Shown: positions 1-5,434 of the stretch, piece by piece
Layout of the letters: the number at the start of each line of letters is the position of its first letter
Position numbering within the stretch: the first letter of the stretch is position 1
Assembly (NCBI GenBank): GCA_017462425.1
Contig: JAFTRD010000074.1
Span: 1-5,640 of the forward strand
Direction of reading: 5' to 3'
Length of the DNA stretch: 5,640 bases
DNA from: Clostridia bacterium
GTDB lineage: Bacteria; Bacillota_A; Clostridia; Christensenellales; Borkfalkiaceae
The notes under the pieces: model-generated
Told to the model about the DNA's origin: nothing
Databases searched by the model: none
What the model saw: only the letters and a program-made list of their open reading frames with translations
Translations under genes and position numbers: made by a program

Positions 1-1
1 C

Positions 2-307
2 CTCATGCGCTCGGCGGTAGAGCTTGCCGAGCTTTGGCGCAGCGATAAAATCGGCAGAAAATTAGACGCTATGATGATCGTAGCGGATAAAGATACCCTT
101 TTAATTTTATCTGGTACGGGCGAGGTTATCGAGCCGGACGGCGGCTGCTGTTCCATCGGCAGCGGCGGCAATTACGCCTTGGCGGCGGCGAGAGCGCTGT
201 TGCAAAATACCGACTACGATGCGCAGACCGTGGCAACCAAGTCTTTAAAAATTGCCAGTGAAATCTGCGTATTCACCAACGACAATATCATTTGCGAAAC
301 GGTGTAA
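2..307 (+). CDS. hslV: HslV (ClpQ) peptidase subunit of HslUV protease, C-terminal part
   Basis: This is the 3' end of the gene for HslV, the threonine-type (serine-type in some Bacilli) peptidase that forms a double ring capped by HslU and degrades unfolded cytoplasmic proteins. The frame is already open at base 2, and 101 residues are visible; E. coli HslV has 176, so roughly the first 75, including the catalytic N-terminus, lie outside. Family signatures are visible: [12 protein letters not shown] at the left edge, [15 protein letters not shown] in the middle and ASEICVFTN near the end, matching E. coli GSGGPYAQAAARALL and AGDICIYTN. The last motif belongs to the region that binds a cation in E. 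coli HslV; the Gly there is Ser here. The stop codon overlaps the hslU ribosome binding site, so the two genes are surely co-transcribed. Because the N-terminus is missing, the nucleophile (Thr or Ser) cannot be read. Confidence 0.96.
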   Translation, partial: LMRSAVELAELWRSDKIGRKLDAMMIVADKDTLLILSGTGEVIEPDGGCCSIGSGGNYALAAARALLQNTDYDAQTVATKSLKIASEICVFTNDNIICETV

Positions 308-312
308 GGAGG
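306..312 (+). promoter_or_regulatory. Ribosome binding site of hslU
   Basis: AAGGAGG lies 8 nt before the ATG at 321 and starts inside the hslV stop codon. It fixes the hslU start at 321 rather than the in-frame ATG at 252, which would overlap hslV by 56 nt and lacks a comparable site. Confidence 0.9.
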
Positions 313-320
313 CGGAAAAG

Positions 321-1631
321 ATGAATTTAACCCCCAAACAGATAGTTTTTGAGCTGGATCGGCACATTATCGGTCAGAACGACGCAAAAAAAGCGGTGGC
401 AATCGCCCTGCGTAACCGTTACCGCCGCAGTCAGCTTTCGCCCGAGCTAATGGAGGAAATCACCCCGAAAAATATCATTATGAAAGGTCCTACGGGCGTG
501 GGTAAAACGGAAATTGCCAGACGTTTGGCAAAGCTCGTCAAAGCGCCTTTTATCAAGGTCGAGGCGACCAAGTATACCGAGGTGGGCTACGTCGGTAAGG
601 AAGTAGAGAGCATGGTGCGTGATTTGGTAGAGTGCGCCATTCGCCTGGTGAAAGAGGAGAAGATGCAGGAGGTTTCCCTAAAAGCGCACGCCATTGCCGA
701 GAAAAAGCTGTTAACGGCACTCTACGAGGCGAAAAAAGCCGATAAGGGCGAAACCGCCACCGAGGTATTCAAATCCAACCTTTCGGACGGGCTGAAAAAG
801 GGCTTATACGAGGACTTCGTCTTGGAAATGGACGTAGCCGAGGAAAATAAGACCATGGAGCTTATCCCCGGCGGCGCTGCAATTTCTCTTGGCAGCATCT
901 TCGGCGAAGCTCTCCCCAAACGCAAAAAAAAGAGAAAAATAACCGTCAAGGAAGCCAGAAAAATAATCGTAGCCGAGGAGAGCGACAAGCTCATCGACAA
1001 CGACGCCGTCACCGCCGAGGGCTTGCGCCGCGCGGAGAACGACGGTATCATCTTCATTGACGAAATTGATAAAATTGCCGGCAAGGGCAACCACAGCGGC
1101 GCAGACGTTTCCCGTGAGGGCGTACAGCGTGACATTCTGCCCATCGTCGAGGGCTGTACGGTCATGACCAAGCACGGCGCGGTAAAAACCGACTATATGC
1201 TGTTCATAGCGGCGGGCGCTTTCCACGTATCCAAGGTGGAAGATTTAATTCCCGAGCTTCAGGGTCGTTTCCCTATTAAAGTGGAATTAAAGAGCCTGAC
1301 CAAGGAGGATTTTATCTCCATTTTAACCCAAACCGAGCACTCCATTACCGACCAGTACAAGGTACTGTTGGCGGTGGACAATATCGATTTATCCTTTACG
1401 AAAGAGGCGATTGCAAAGATTGCCGAGGTCAGCGTAGAGATCAACGAAACCAGCGAGGATATCGGCGCAAGACGTCTGCATACGGTCATGGAAACGCTTT
1501 TAGAGGAGATATCGTTCAACGCCGGTGGGGGCGGATACCCGGTTATTCCCATTCAGATTGACGAAAAATACGTCGTCGACCACCTCTCGTCCATCACCCG
1601 TGACAGAGATATCAAGAAGTATATATTATAA
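321..1631 (+). CDS. hslU: HslU (ClpY) AAA+ ATPase unfoldase of HslUV protease
   Basis: HslU is the hexameric AAA+ ATPase that recognises, unfolds and threads substrates into HslV in the cytoplasm. From the ATG at 321 the protein has 436 residues, against 443 in E. coli, so it is full length. Motifs in order: Walker A GPTGVGKT (residues 56-63), pore loop GYVG (89-92), the intermediate I-domain from about 100 to 225 with a lysine-rich stretch RKKKRK (201-206), Walker B GIIFIDEID (242-250), the highly conserved DVSREGVQRDILPIVEG block (262-278), sensor 1 area LFIAAGAF (294-301), the likely arginine finger in ELQGRF (Arg316), and sensor 2 GARRLHTVME (382-391). The C-terminus ends in KKYIL; in this family the last residues insert into pockets on HslV to activate it, and the terminal Ile-Leu is kept. 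The gene starts 13 nt after hslV. No catalytic residue is missing. Bacillus calls the pair clpQ-clpY or codW-codX. Confidence 0.98.
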   Translation: MNLTPKQIVFELDRHIIGQNDAKKAVAIALRNRYRRSQLSPELMEEITPKNIIMKGPTGVGKTEIARRLAKLVKAPFIKVEATKYTEVGYVGKEVESMVRDLVECAIRLVKEEKMQEVSLKAHAIAEKKLLTALYEAKKADKGETATEVFKSNLSDGLKKGLYEDFVLEMDVAEENKTMELIPGGAAISLGSIFGEALPKRKKKRKITVKEARKIIVAEESDKLIDNDAVTAEGLRRAENDGIIFIDEIDKIAGKGNHSGADVSREGVQRDILPIVEGCTVMTKHGAVKTDYMLFIAAGAFHVSKVEDLIPELQGRFPIKVELKSLTKEDFISILTQTEHSITDQYKVLLAVDNIDLSFTKEAIAKIAEVSVEINETSEDIGARRLHTVMETLLEEISFNAGGGGYPVIPIQIDEKYVVDHLSSITRDRDIKKYIL

Positions 1632-1637
1632 CCCCCC

Positions 1638-1857
1638 AACGTGGGATTTTCAAGGGGATAATCCCCTTGAATAGGGTGTGGGACAACGTCCCACGGAATA
1701 AATAGCCGTCAAAAAAGCAAACGCAGTTTGCGCCAATCGCTAAAAGCGATAAAAATAGCGCAAGGCATAGCCTTGCTTATAAAAGGCTAAATAGCGTAGG
1801 GAACGCTGTTCCCTACAACCCTTGCGAAGGGCGTTACGCCCTCTCGACACCCAAGTT
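1638..1857. repeat. Hairpin-rich intergenic element, copy 1 (hslU-hisS gap)
   Basis: This element nearly fills the gap between hslU and hisS and is a run of seven perfect short hairpins. Most can be drawn with a three-base loop: 1651-1669 (CAAGGGGA arm, TAA loop), 1678-1694 (GTGGGAC arm, AAC loop), 1717-1731 (GCAAAC, GCA), 1736-1750 (ATCGCT, AAA), 1760-1776 (GCAAGGC, ATA), 1796-1816 (GTAGGGAAC, GCT) and 1828-1842 (AGGGCG, TTA). Its first 83 nt (1638-1720) match 3122-3204 in the hisS-trxA gap at 75 of 83 positions without gaps. Its right end ACCCAAGTT (1849-1857) matches ACCCGAGTT at 3335-3343. The ends are loosely inverted (AACGTGGGA at left, AACTTGGGT as the complement of the right). No protein is encoded. 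It is probably a dispersed non-coding or REP/MITE-like element, but its family is not recognised. Confidence 0.8.
1711..1731 (-). terminator. Possible weak minus-strand terminator within element copy 1
   Basis: Read on the minus strand, the 6-bp stem GCAAAC-TGC-GTTTGC is followed at once by six T (the A run at 1711-1716). This has the layout of an intrinsic terminator, but the stem is short and only half GC. The same layout recurs in the other two copies (3195-3215 and 5166-5187). No minus-strand gene in the window ends here, so the role is uncertain. Confidence 0.35.
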
Positions 1858-1862
1858 ATCAC

Positions 1863-1868
1863 AGGAGA
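1863..1868 (+). promoter_or_regulatory. Ribosome binding site of hisS
   Basis: AGGAGA lies 7 nt before the ATG at 1876. It decides the start: the longer in-frame TTG reading from 1822 would begin inside the hairpin element and would add 18 residues not typical of HisRS. Confidence 0.85.
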
Positions 1869-1875
1869 AAATTAT

Positions 1876-3123
1876 ATGATCAACATTCCCAAAGGCACGA
1901 AAGACGTATTGCCCGCCGACTCGTATAAATGGCAATACGTGGAAGATAAGGCGCGCAGCGTTGCCAAGGCGTACAACTTAAAAGAGATACGTACCCCTGT
2001 TTTTGAGTACACCGAGCTTTTCCTGCGTGGCGTTGGCGAAACCACCGACGTCGTTACGAAAGAGATGTATACCTTCAAGGATAAGGGCGACAGATCCATC
2101 ACGTTAAAACCCGAAGGCACGGCAGGGGTTGCCCGTTCATTCATTGAAAACGGCCTGGCAAGCACGCCCATGCCCTTAAAAATGTTTTATATTATTCCGG
2201 CGTTCCGTTACGAGCGTCCGCAGGCTGGCAGACTGCGTGAGTTCCACCAGTTCGGCGTGGAGGTGTACGGTTCGGCTACCCCCCAAACGGACGCAGAGGT
2301 CATTGCCGTAGCCAACGACCTCATCTCGTCTTTGGGATTAAAGGCAAAGCTGTTCATCAACTCTATCGGCTGTAAAGAATGCCGCAAAAAATTCAACGAT
2401 GCGCTCAAGGAATATCTGCGCCCGAATTTAAATAAAATGTGCCCCGACTGCCAGACGAGGTTCGATAAAAACCCCATGCGTATTCTGGATTGTAAAGTGC
2501 CCGAGTGTAAAGAGATCAACCAGAACGCTCCCACCATTTTGGAATATTTGTGCGACGATTGCAAGGCTCACTTCGACTCCGTGCAGAAATACTTACAGCT
2601 TTCGGGTATATCTTATGAAATTAATCCCAAAATCGTAAGAGGATTGGACTATTACACCCGTACGGTATTCGAGTTCGTCAGCGAAGAAATCGGCTCGCAG
2701 GGCACGGTGCTTGGCGGCGGCAGATACGACGGACTCATTGAGGAAATCGGCGGCTCGCACACGCCCGCCGTGGGGTTTGCGGCAGGATTGGAACGGCTTT
2801 TAATGCTCATGGAAAACACGGGCGCTTTCTTCCCCCAGGAGCCTGCCCCCGTGGTATACCTTGCCGGTATGGACGAGGCTTGCCGTGAAAAGTCGTTTGA
2901 AATTGCGGTGGCGCTACGCAGCGCCGGCATCGCCTGCGAGGTGGACCACATGAACCGTTCCATCAAGGCGCAGTTCAAGTATGCGGACAAGCTCAAAGCC
3001 AAGTACGTTGCGGTTATCGGCGGTAACGAGCTTTTAGAAGGCGTAATGAACGTGAAAAACATGTCCAATTCCACGCAGGAAAGCGTAGCGTTTGAAGCTG
3101 CCGTAGCGTATTTTTCTCGCTAA
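1876..3123 (+). CDS. hisS: Histidine-tRNA ligase (HisRS)
   Basis: HisRS is the class II synthetase that charges tRNA-His with histidine in the cytoplasm. The ATG at 1876 gives 415 residues (E. coli HisRS has 424) and begins MINIPKGTKDVLP, the usual family start. Motifs: motif 1 region around TPVFEYTELF (40-49), the KPEGT strand (78-82), motif 2 FRYERPQAGRLREFHQFGVE (110-129), the histidine-specific HisA block RGLDYYTRTVFEF (255-267) and HisB GGGRYDGL (280-287), and motif 3 VGFAAGLERLL (299-309). The anticodon-binding domain follows from about 325, ending in the VAVIGGNEL-type strand. The insertion domain (about 165-235) carries paired cysteines CKEC, CPDC, single Cys206 and Cys211, and CDDC, which suggests a metal site; this is inference, though such cysteine-rich insertions occur in clostridial HisRS. 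The gene sits alone between two copies of the hairpin element; I see no convincing promoter and no T-box leader. Confidence 0.97.
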   Translation: MINIPKGTKDVLPADSYKWQYVEDKARSVAKAYNLKEIRTPVFEYTELFLRGVGETTDVVTKEMYTFKDKGDRSITLKPEGTAGVARSFIENGLASTPMPLKMFYIIPAFRYERPQAGRLREFHQFGVEVYGSATPQTDAEVIAVANDLISSLGLKAKLFINSIGCKECRKKFNDALKEYLRPNLNKMCPDCQTRFDKNPMRILDCKVPECKEINQNAPTILEYLCDDCKAHFDSVQKYLQLSGISYEINPKIVRGLDYYTRTVFEFVSEEIGSQGTVLGGGRYDGLIEEIGGSHTPAVGFAAGLERLLMLMENTGAFFPQEPAPVVYLAGMDEACREKSFEIAVALRSAGIACEVDHMNRSIKAQFKYADKLKAKYVAVIGGNELLEGVMNVKNMSNSTQESVAFEAAVAYFSR

Positions 3124-3194
3124 CGTGGAATTTTCAAGGGTTTATACCCCTTGAATAGGGTGTGGGACAACGTTCCACGGGATAAATAGCCCTC

Positions 3195-3215
3195 AAAAAA
3201 GCAATCTTCGATTGC
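3195..3215 (-). terminator. Possible weak minus-strand terminator within element copy 2
   Basis: On the minus strand the perfect 6-bp stem GCAATC-GAA-GATTGC is followed by six T (A run at 3195-3200). It is the positional equivalent of 1711-1731, with the same U-tract but a different stem pair. Weak stem, no minus-strand gene upstream. Confidence 0.3.
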
Positions 3216-3223
3216 GTTATATA

Positions 3224-3262
3224 TTTATCGCTTTTAGCGATTGGCGCAAACTGCGTTTGCTT
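3224..3262. repeat. 39-nt block, exact inverted copy of 1715-1753
   Basis: The 39 bases here are the exact reverse complement of 1715-1753. The block holds two hairpins (ATCGCT stem and GCAAAC stem) and the unpaired bases between them. Because the connecting bases also match, this is a true inverted copy, not just two similar palindromes. Confidence 0.9.
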
Positions 3263-3377
3263 GCAGGCGGCTTAATAACGCAGAGGGCAGTCGCCCTCCG
3301 CACCTTCCACCAAAGGGGGAGCGCCCCTTTGGAAACCCGAGTTGATTATTTTCCGCATAAAAAATGCATACTAAAAC

Positions 3378-3383
3378 AGGAGG
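3378..3383 (+). promoter_or_regulatory. Ribosome binding site of trxA
   Basis: AGGAGG lies 11 nt before the ATG at 3395, a slightly long spacing filled with A and T. It places the start at 3395 and not at the in-frame ATG at 3212. Confidence 0.85.
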
Positions 3384-3394
3384 AAAAAAATAAA

Positions 3395-3718
3395 ATGAGT
3401 CAAAACGTAAAAGAAGTAAATACAACCGAATTTAACGAGCTGTTAAAGGGCGCTTTGCCCGTGGTTTGCGACTTTTTTGCAAACTGGTGCGGTCCCTGCC
3501 GTATGCTTGCGCCCGTTATGGACGAAGTGGCAGGGGAGCTAAAAGATAGTGCCGTATTCGTCAAGGTAAACGTGGACGAAAACGAAGATCTGGCGGTAAA
3601 ATACCGCATCGCCTCTATTCCTTGCGTTAAAATGTTCAAAAACGGCGTGGAGGTGGGTGAAAGAATAGGATTTGCGCCCAAACAGAGCATGAAAGCGTTC
3701 GTGGAGGGGAACTTATAA
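3395..3718 (+). CDS. trxA: Thioredoxin
   Basis: This is a small cytoplasmic dithiol-disulfide oxidoreductase that reduces protein disulfides and is itself reduced by thioredoxin reductase. It has 107 residues, the normal length for a single-domain thioredoxin. The active site WCGPC is at 31-35, followed by the usual RMLAP; the conserved buried Asp is residue 26 and the cis-proline is Pro76. Two features are unusual: Cys25 just before the buried Asp, and Cys77 directly after the cis-proline, where most thioredoxins have Thr. The aromatic residue two before Ala29 is Phe-Phe rather than Phe-Trp. Cys77 should lie close to the active-site disulfide, so redox behaviour or regulation may differ; this is inference. 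The upstream gap is an element copy with no clear promoter, and the downstream gap holds the glyA promoter, so trxA may be transcribed from further upstream. Confidence 0.95.
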   Translation: MSQNVKEVNTTEFNELLKGALPVVCDFFANWCGPCRMLAPVMDEVAGELKDSAVFVKVNVDENEDLAVKYRIASIPCVKMFKNGVEVGERIGFAPKQSMKAFVEGNL

Positions 3719-3728
3719 CCCCAAATGA

Positions 3729-3758
3729 TTGACTTTTAAAAACGTTGTATGATACAAT
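3729..3758 (+). promoter_or_regulatory. Sigma-A-type promoter of glyA, extended -10
   Basis: TTGACT (3729-3734) and TACAAT (3753-3758) are separated by 18 bp, each one base off consensus. A TG one base before the -10 (3750-3751) makes it an extended -10 promoter. Transcription should start near 3765, giving a leader of about 30 nt with no room for a riboswitch. Confidence 0.75.
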
Positions 3759-3780
3759 AAACGAAAGAATAAAATTACAC

Positions 3781-3784
3781 GAGG
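3781..3784 (+). promoter_or_regulatory. Ribosome binding site of glyA
   Basis: GAGG lies 9 nt before the ATG at 3794. The spacing favours this start over the second Met codon at 3803, which would leave 18 nt. Confidence 0.7.
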
Positions 3785-3793
3785 TAAATACAA

Positions 3794-5044
3794 ATGATAG
3801 ATATGACCACCGTTAAAAACGCCGATCCCGAATTATATGCGGCGATGAACGACGAGCTTACCCGTCAGAGAGGAAATTTGGAGCTGATTGCCAGCGAAAA
3901 TATCGTTTCCCCTGCGGTAATGGCGGCAATGGGCAGCCATTTGACCAATAAATACGCCGAGGGCTTGCCCGGTAAGCGTTATTACGGCGGTTGCGAATAC
4001 GTAGACGTCGTAGAAACCATTGCACAAAACCGTTTAAAGGAAATTTTCGGCTGCGACCACTGCAACGTGCAGCCCCACAGCGGCGCAAGCGCAAACTTTG
4101 CGGTGTTCTTTGCCGTATTACAGCCCGGCGATACGGTTATGGGTATGAACCTCGCCCACGGCGGTCACCTTTCCCACGGCTCTCCCGTCAACGTATCGGG
4201 TAAATATTTCAACATCGTGCCCTACGGCGTATCCCCCGAAACAGAGGTCATTGATTACGACGAAATGGAGCGTATTGCGCTCGAATGTAAGCCCAAAATG
4301 ATCGTTTCCGGCGCTTCCGCTTATCCTCGAACCATTGATTTTAAGCGTATCCGTGAAATTTGCGACAAGGTGGGCGCGTATATGATGGTAGACATTGCGC
4401 ACATTGCAGGTCTGGTTGCCGCAGGCGCGCATCCCTCCCCCGTACCCTACGCCGACTTCGTTACCACCACCACGCACAAGACGTTGAGAGGTCCTCGTGG
4501 CGGCGTTATCATGTGCAAGGAAGAGCACGCTAAAATTATCGACAAAGCGGTATTCCCCGGCACGCAGGGCGGTCCTTTGATGCACGTTATCGCAGCAAAG
4601 GCGGTAGCGTTCAAAGAGGCTTTAAGTCCCGAATTTAAAGAATATCAGCAGCAAATCGTCAAAAACGCAGCGGCAATGGCGGCGCAGTTCACCAAAAACG
4701 GCGTAAGACTGGTCAGCGGCGGTACGGACAACCATTTAATGCTCTTGGATTTAAGCGGCAAGGGCGTTACGGGTAAAGAGCTGGAAAAAATGCTCGACGC
4801 CGTACACATTACCGTCAACAAAAACGCCATTCCCTTCGACAAGGAAAAACCCATCGTTACCAGCGGTGTTAGAATCGGTACGCCTGCGGTTACGGCAAGA
4901 GGCATGAAAGAAGCGGATTGCGCGAAGGTTGCCGACCTCATCTCCCGTGTTATCAACGAAAGAGAGGCTTGCTTTGAAGAAGTAAGCCAAGAGGTTGCCG
5001 CTCTCTGCGAACAGTTCCCTCTGTACGCCAACGATATTTTATAA
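3794..5044 (+). CDS. glyA: Serine hydroxymethyltransferase (SHMT)
   Basis: SHMT is a PLP enzyme that interconverts serine and glycine while passing a one-carbon unit to tetrahydrofolate, the main source of one-carbon units for purine, thymidylate and methionine synthesis. The protein has 416 residues, against 417 in E. coli. Visible signatures: LELIASEN (29-36), the [20 protein letters not shown] block (52-71), [10 protein letters not shown] (95-104), Asp200 and His203 in VDIAHIAGL contacting PLP, and the Schiff-base lysine Lys229 in [14 protein letters not shown]. Downstream are [17 protein letters not shown] (254-270) and [14 protein letters not shown] (357-370), whose Arg360 should bind the substrate carboxylate. 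All key residues are present. It has its own promoter 5' and a strong intrinsic terminator 3', so it is probably a single-gene transcription unit. Confidence 0.98.
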   Translation: MIDMTTVKNADPELYAAMNDELTRQRGNLELIASENIVSPAVMAAMGSHLTNKYAEGLPGKRYYGGCEYVDVVETIAQNRLKEIFGCDHCNVQPHSGASANFAVFFAVLQPGDTVMGMNLAHGGHLSHGSPVNVSGKYFNIVPYGVSPETEVIDYDEMERIALECKPKMIVSGASAYPRTIDFKRIREICDKVGAYMMVDIAHIAGLVAAGAHPSPVPYADFVTTTTHKTLRGPRGGVIMCKEEHAKIIDKAVFPGTQGGPLMHVIAAKAVAFKEALSPEFKEYQQQIVKNAAAMAAQFTKNGVRLVSGGTDNHLMLLDLSGKGVTGKELEKMLDAVHITVNKNAIPFDKEKPIVTSGVRIGTPAVTARGMKEADCAKVADLISRVINEREACFEEVSQEVAALCEQFPLYANDIL

Positions 5045-5055
5045 TCATAAGCAAC

Positions 5056-5090
5056 AAAAACGCCCCGTCGGTTGACGGAGCGTTTTTTTT
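5056..5090 (+). terminator. Rho-independent terminator of glyA
   Basis: A stem of CGC plus CCGTC pairs with GACGG plus GCG around a GGTT loop, with one C-A mismatch. Five A precede the stem and eight T follow it (5083-5090). It starts 11 nt after the glyA stop codon. Confidence 0.93.
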
Positions 5091-5130
5091 AACGTAGTTT
5101 CCAAAGGTTTATGACCTTTGGTGGGGATTG

Positions 5131-5152
5131 AAAGGGGCAACGCCCCTTTTTT
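5131..5152 (+). terminator. Second plus-strand intrinsic terminator
   Basis: An 8-bp stem (AAAGGGGC and GCCCCTTT, AAC loop) leads directly into a run of T (5147-5152). It may back up the glyA terminator. It is also hairpin 2 of element copy 3; in copies 1 and 2 the equivalent stem has no T run. Confidence 0.6.
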
Positions 5153-5165
5153 CTTATAGCCTTTT

Positions 5166-5187
5166 GAAAAGCAAAACGCAGTTTTGC
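5166..5187 (-). terminator. Possible terminator of the xre gene
   Basis: On the minus strand the 7-bp stem GCAAAAC-TGC-GTTTTGC is followed by TTTTC. It lies about 22 nt past the xre stop codon and is in the right orientation to end that transcript. The stem is AT-rich and the T run short, so efficiency is doubtful. Confidence 0.45.
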
Positions 5188-5209
5188 GTCCTTTTACCGC
5201 CTTTGGCGG

Positions 5210-5422
5210 TTAATAACTATCGTCTTTTAACCCAAGAAGATAATCTGCCGAAATATCAAGTTCTTTGCATAAATTGCGCAGCATTTCTATTGACGGTTGG
5301 CTTCTTCCCTTTTCCCAAGAATAGATACTGTCATCCGTAGTCTTTATCGCTGCGGCAAGCTGTTTTTGCGTAAAACCTTTTTCTATACGAATTTCTTTTA
5401 ATCGAATTGCAAATATATCCAT
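5210..5422 (-). CDS. Small XRE-family HTH transcriptional regulator
   Basis: A 70-residue single-domain DNA-binding protein of the Cro/C1 (XRE, HTH_3) family. The five-helix fold reads clearly: MDIFAIRLKEIRIEKG (helix 1), FTQKQLAAAI (17-26, helix 2), the recognition helix area TTDDSIYSWEKGRSQPS (28-44), then IEMLRNLCKELDIS and the typical DYLLGL ending. There is no extra ligand or peptidase domain, so it probably acts as a dimeric repressor. It diverges from the small gene at 5506, and two identical palindromes between them are the likely operators, predicting autoregulation. No Shine-Dalgarno sequence precedes the ATG, and a -10-like sequence ends only a few bases upstream, so the mRNA may be leaderless. 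The gene is richer in AT than its housekeeping neighbours and looks acquired. Its target beyond the neighbouring gene is unknown. Confidence 0.93.
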   Translation of the reverse strand: MDIFAIRLKEIRIEKGFTQKQLAAAIKTTDDSIYSWEKGRSQPSIEMLRNLCKELDISADYLLGLKDDSY

Positions 5423-5426
5423 ATTT

Positions 5427-5434
5427 ATAATATA
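5427..5434 (-). promoter_or_regulatory. Likely -10 region of the xre promoter
   Basis: The minus strand reads TATATTAT here, giving TATATT (5434-5429) or TATTAT (5432-5427). No good -35 hexamer lies 16-18 bp upstream. Palindrome 1 directly abuts the -10, where bound repressor would block polymerase. Transcription would start at about 5420-5422, on the start codon itself. Confidence 0.5.

Larger units (their letters stand above)
3122..3343. repeat. Hairpin-rich intergenic element, copy 2 (hisS-trxA gap)
   Basis: The similarity to copy 1 begins inside the hisS stop codon. Over 3122-3204 it is 75 of 83 identical to 1638-1720. Hairpins: 3135-3153 (CAAGGG arms, partly decayed), 3162-3178 (GTGGGAC-AAC-GTTCCAC, one G-T pair), 3201-3215 (GCAATC arm, TTC loop), 3227-3241 (ATCGCT, TTT), 3246-3260 (GCAAAC, TGC), 3283-3298 (GAGGGC, four-base loop) and 3310-3332 (CCAAAGGGG arms, five-base loop). 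The right end ACCCGAGTT matches copy 1. Total length is 222 nt against 220 in copy 1, yet the middle and right modules differ, so the two are mosaics of shared and private hairpins. An in-frame reading from 3212 into trxA crosses it, but it is not credible as protein. Confidence 0.8.
5091..5210. repeat. Hairpin-rich intergenic element, copy 3, diverged (glyA-xre gap)
   Basis: Sequence identity to copies 1 and 2 is low, but the order of parts is kept: AACGT at the left edge; a first hairpin 5101-5121 (CCAAAGGT arms) with the TTTAT also seen in copy 2; a second hairpin 5131-5149 (AAAGGGGC arm) with the same AAC loop; a linker containing ATAGCC; then a short A run, a third hairpin 5171-5187 (GCAAAAC arm, GCA loop) and a fourth 5196-5210 (ACCGCC arm, TTT loop). 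The third stem is one pair longer than in copy 1, with an A added on one side and a T on the other. The element ends on the xre stop codon, so the right-hand modules of the other copies are absent or lost. Confidence 0.65.

Noticed and set aside
252..320. Longer hslU start at 252
   Set aside because: It would overlap hslV by 56 nt, adds residues unlike HslU, and the AAGGAGG at 306 clearly serves the ATG at 321.
1674..1696. AGGGTGTGGGACAACG resembles the T-box antiterminator motif (AGGGTGGNACCGCG) ahead of hisS, which is often T-box regulated in Firmicutes
   Set aside because: The same sequence precedes trxA at 3158 onward as part of a repeat, the match stops before the conserved ACCGCG, and no terminator/antiterminator pair or Stem I is seen.
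1638..1857. CRISPR array suggested by repeated palindromes
   Set aside because: The hairpins differ in sequence and spacing, and there are no regular spacers or repeats of constant length.
1822..1875. TTG start extending HisRS by 18 residues
   Set aside because: It lies in the hairpin element; the ATG at 1876 has a good ribosome binding site and the usual family N-terminus.
3342..3372. Possible trxA promoter, TTGATT (3342-3347) and CATACT (3367-3372)
   Set aside because: The 19-bp spacing and two -10 mismatches make it too weak to call, although trxA has no better candidate.
3212..3394. 61-residue N-terminal extension of thioredoxin
   Set aside because: It is a chance open frame through the repeat element; the AGGAGG-led ATG at 3395 gives a normal-length thioredoxin.
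5128..5340. 70-residue plus-strand open frame
   Set aside because: It crosses a terminator, hairpins and the antisense of the xre gene, and has no ribosome binding site.
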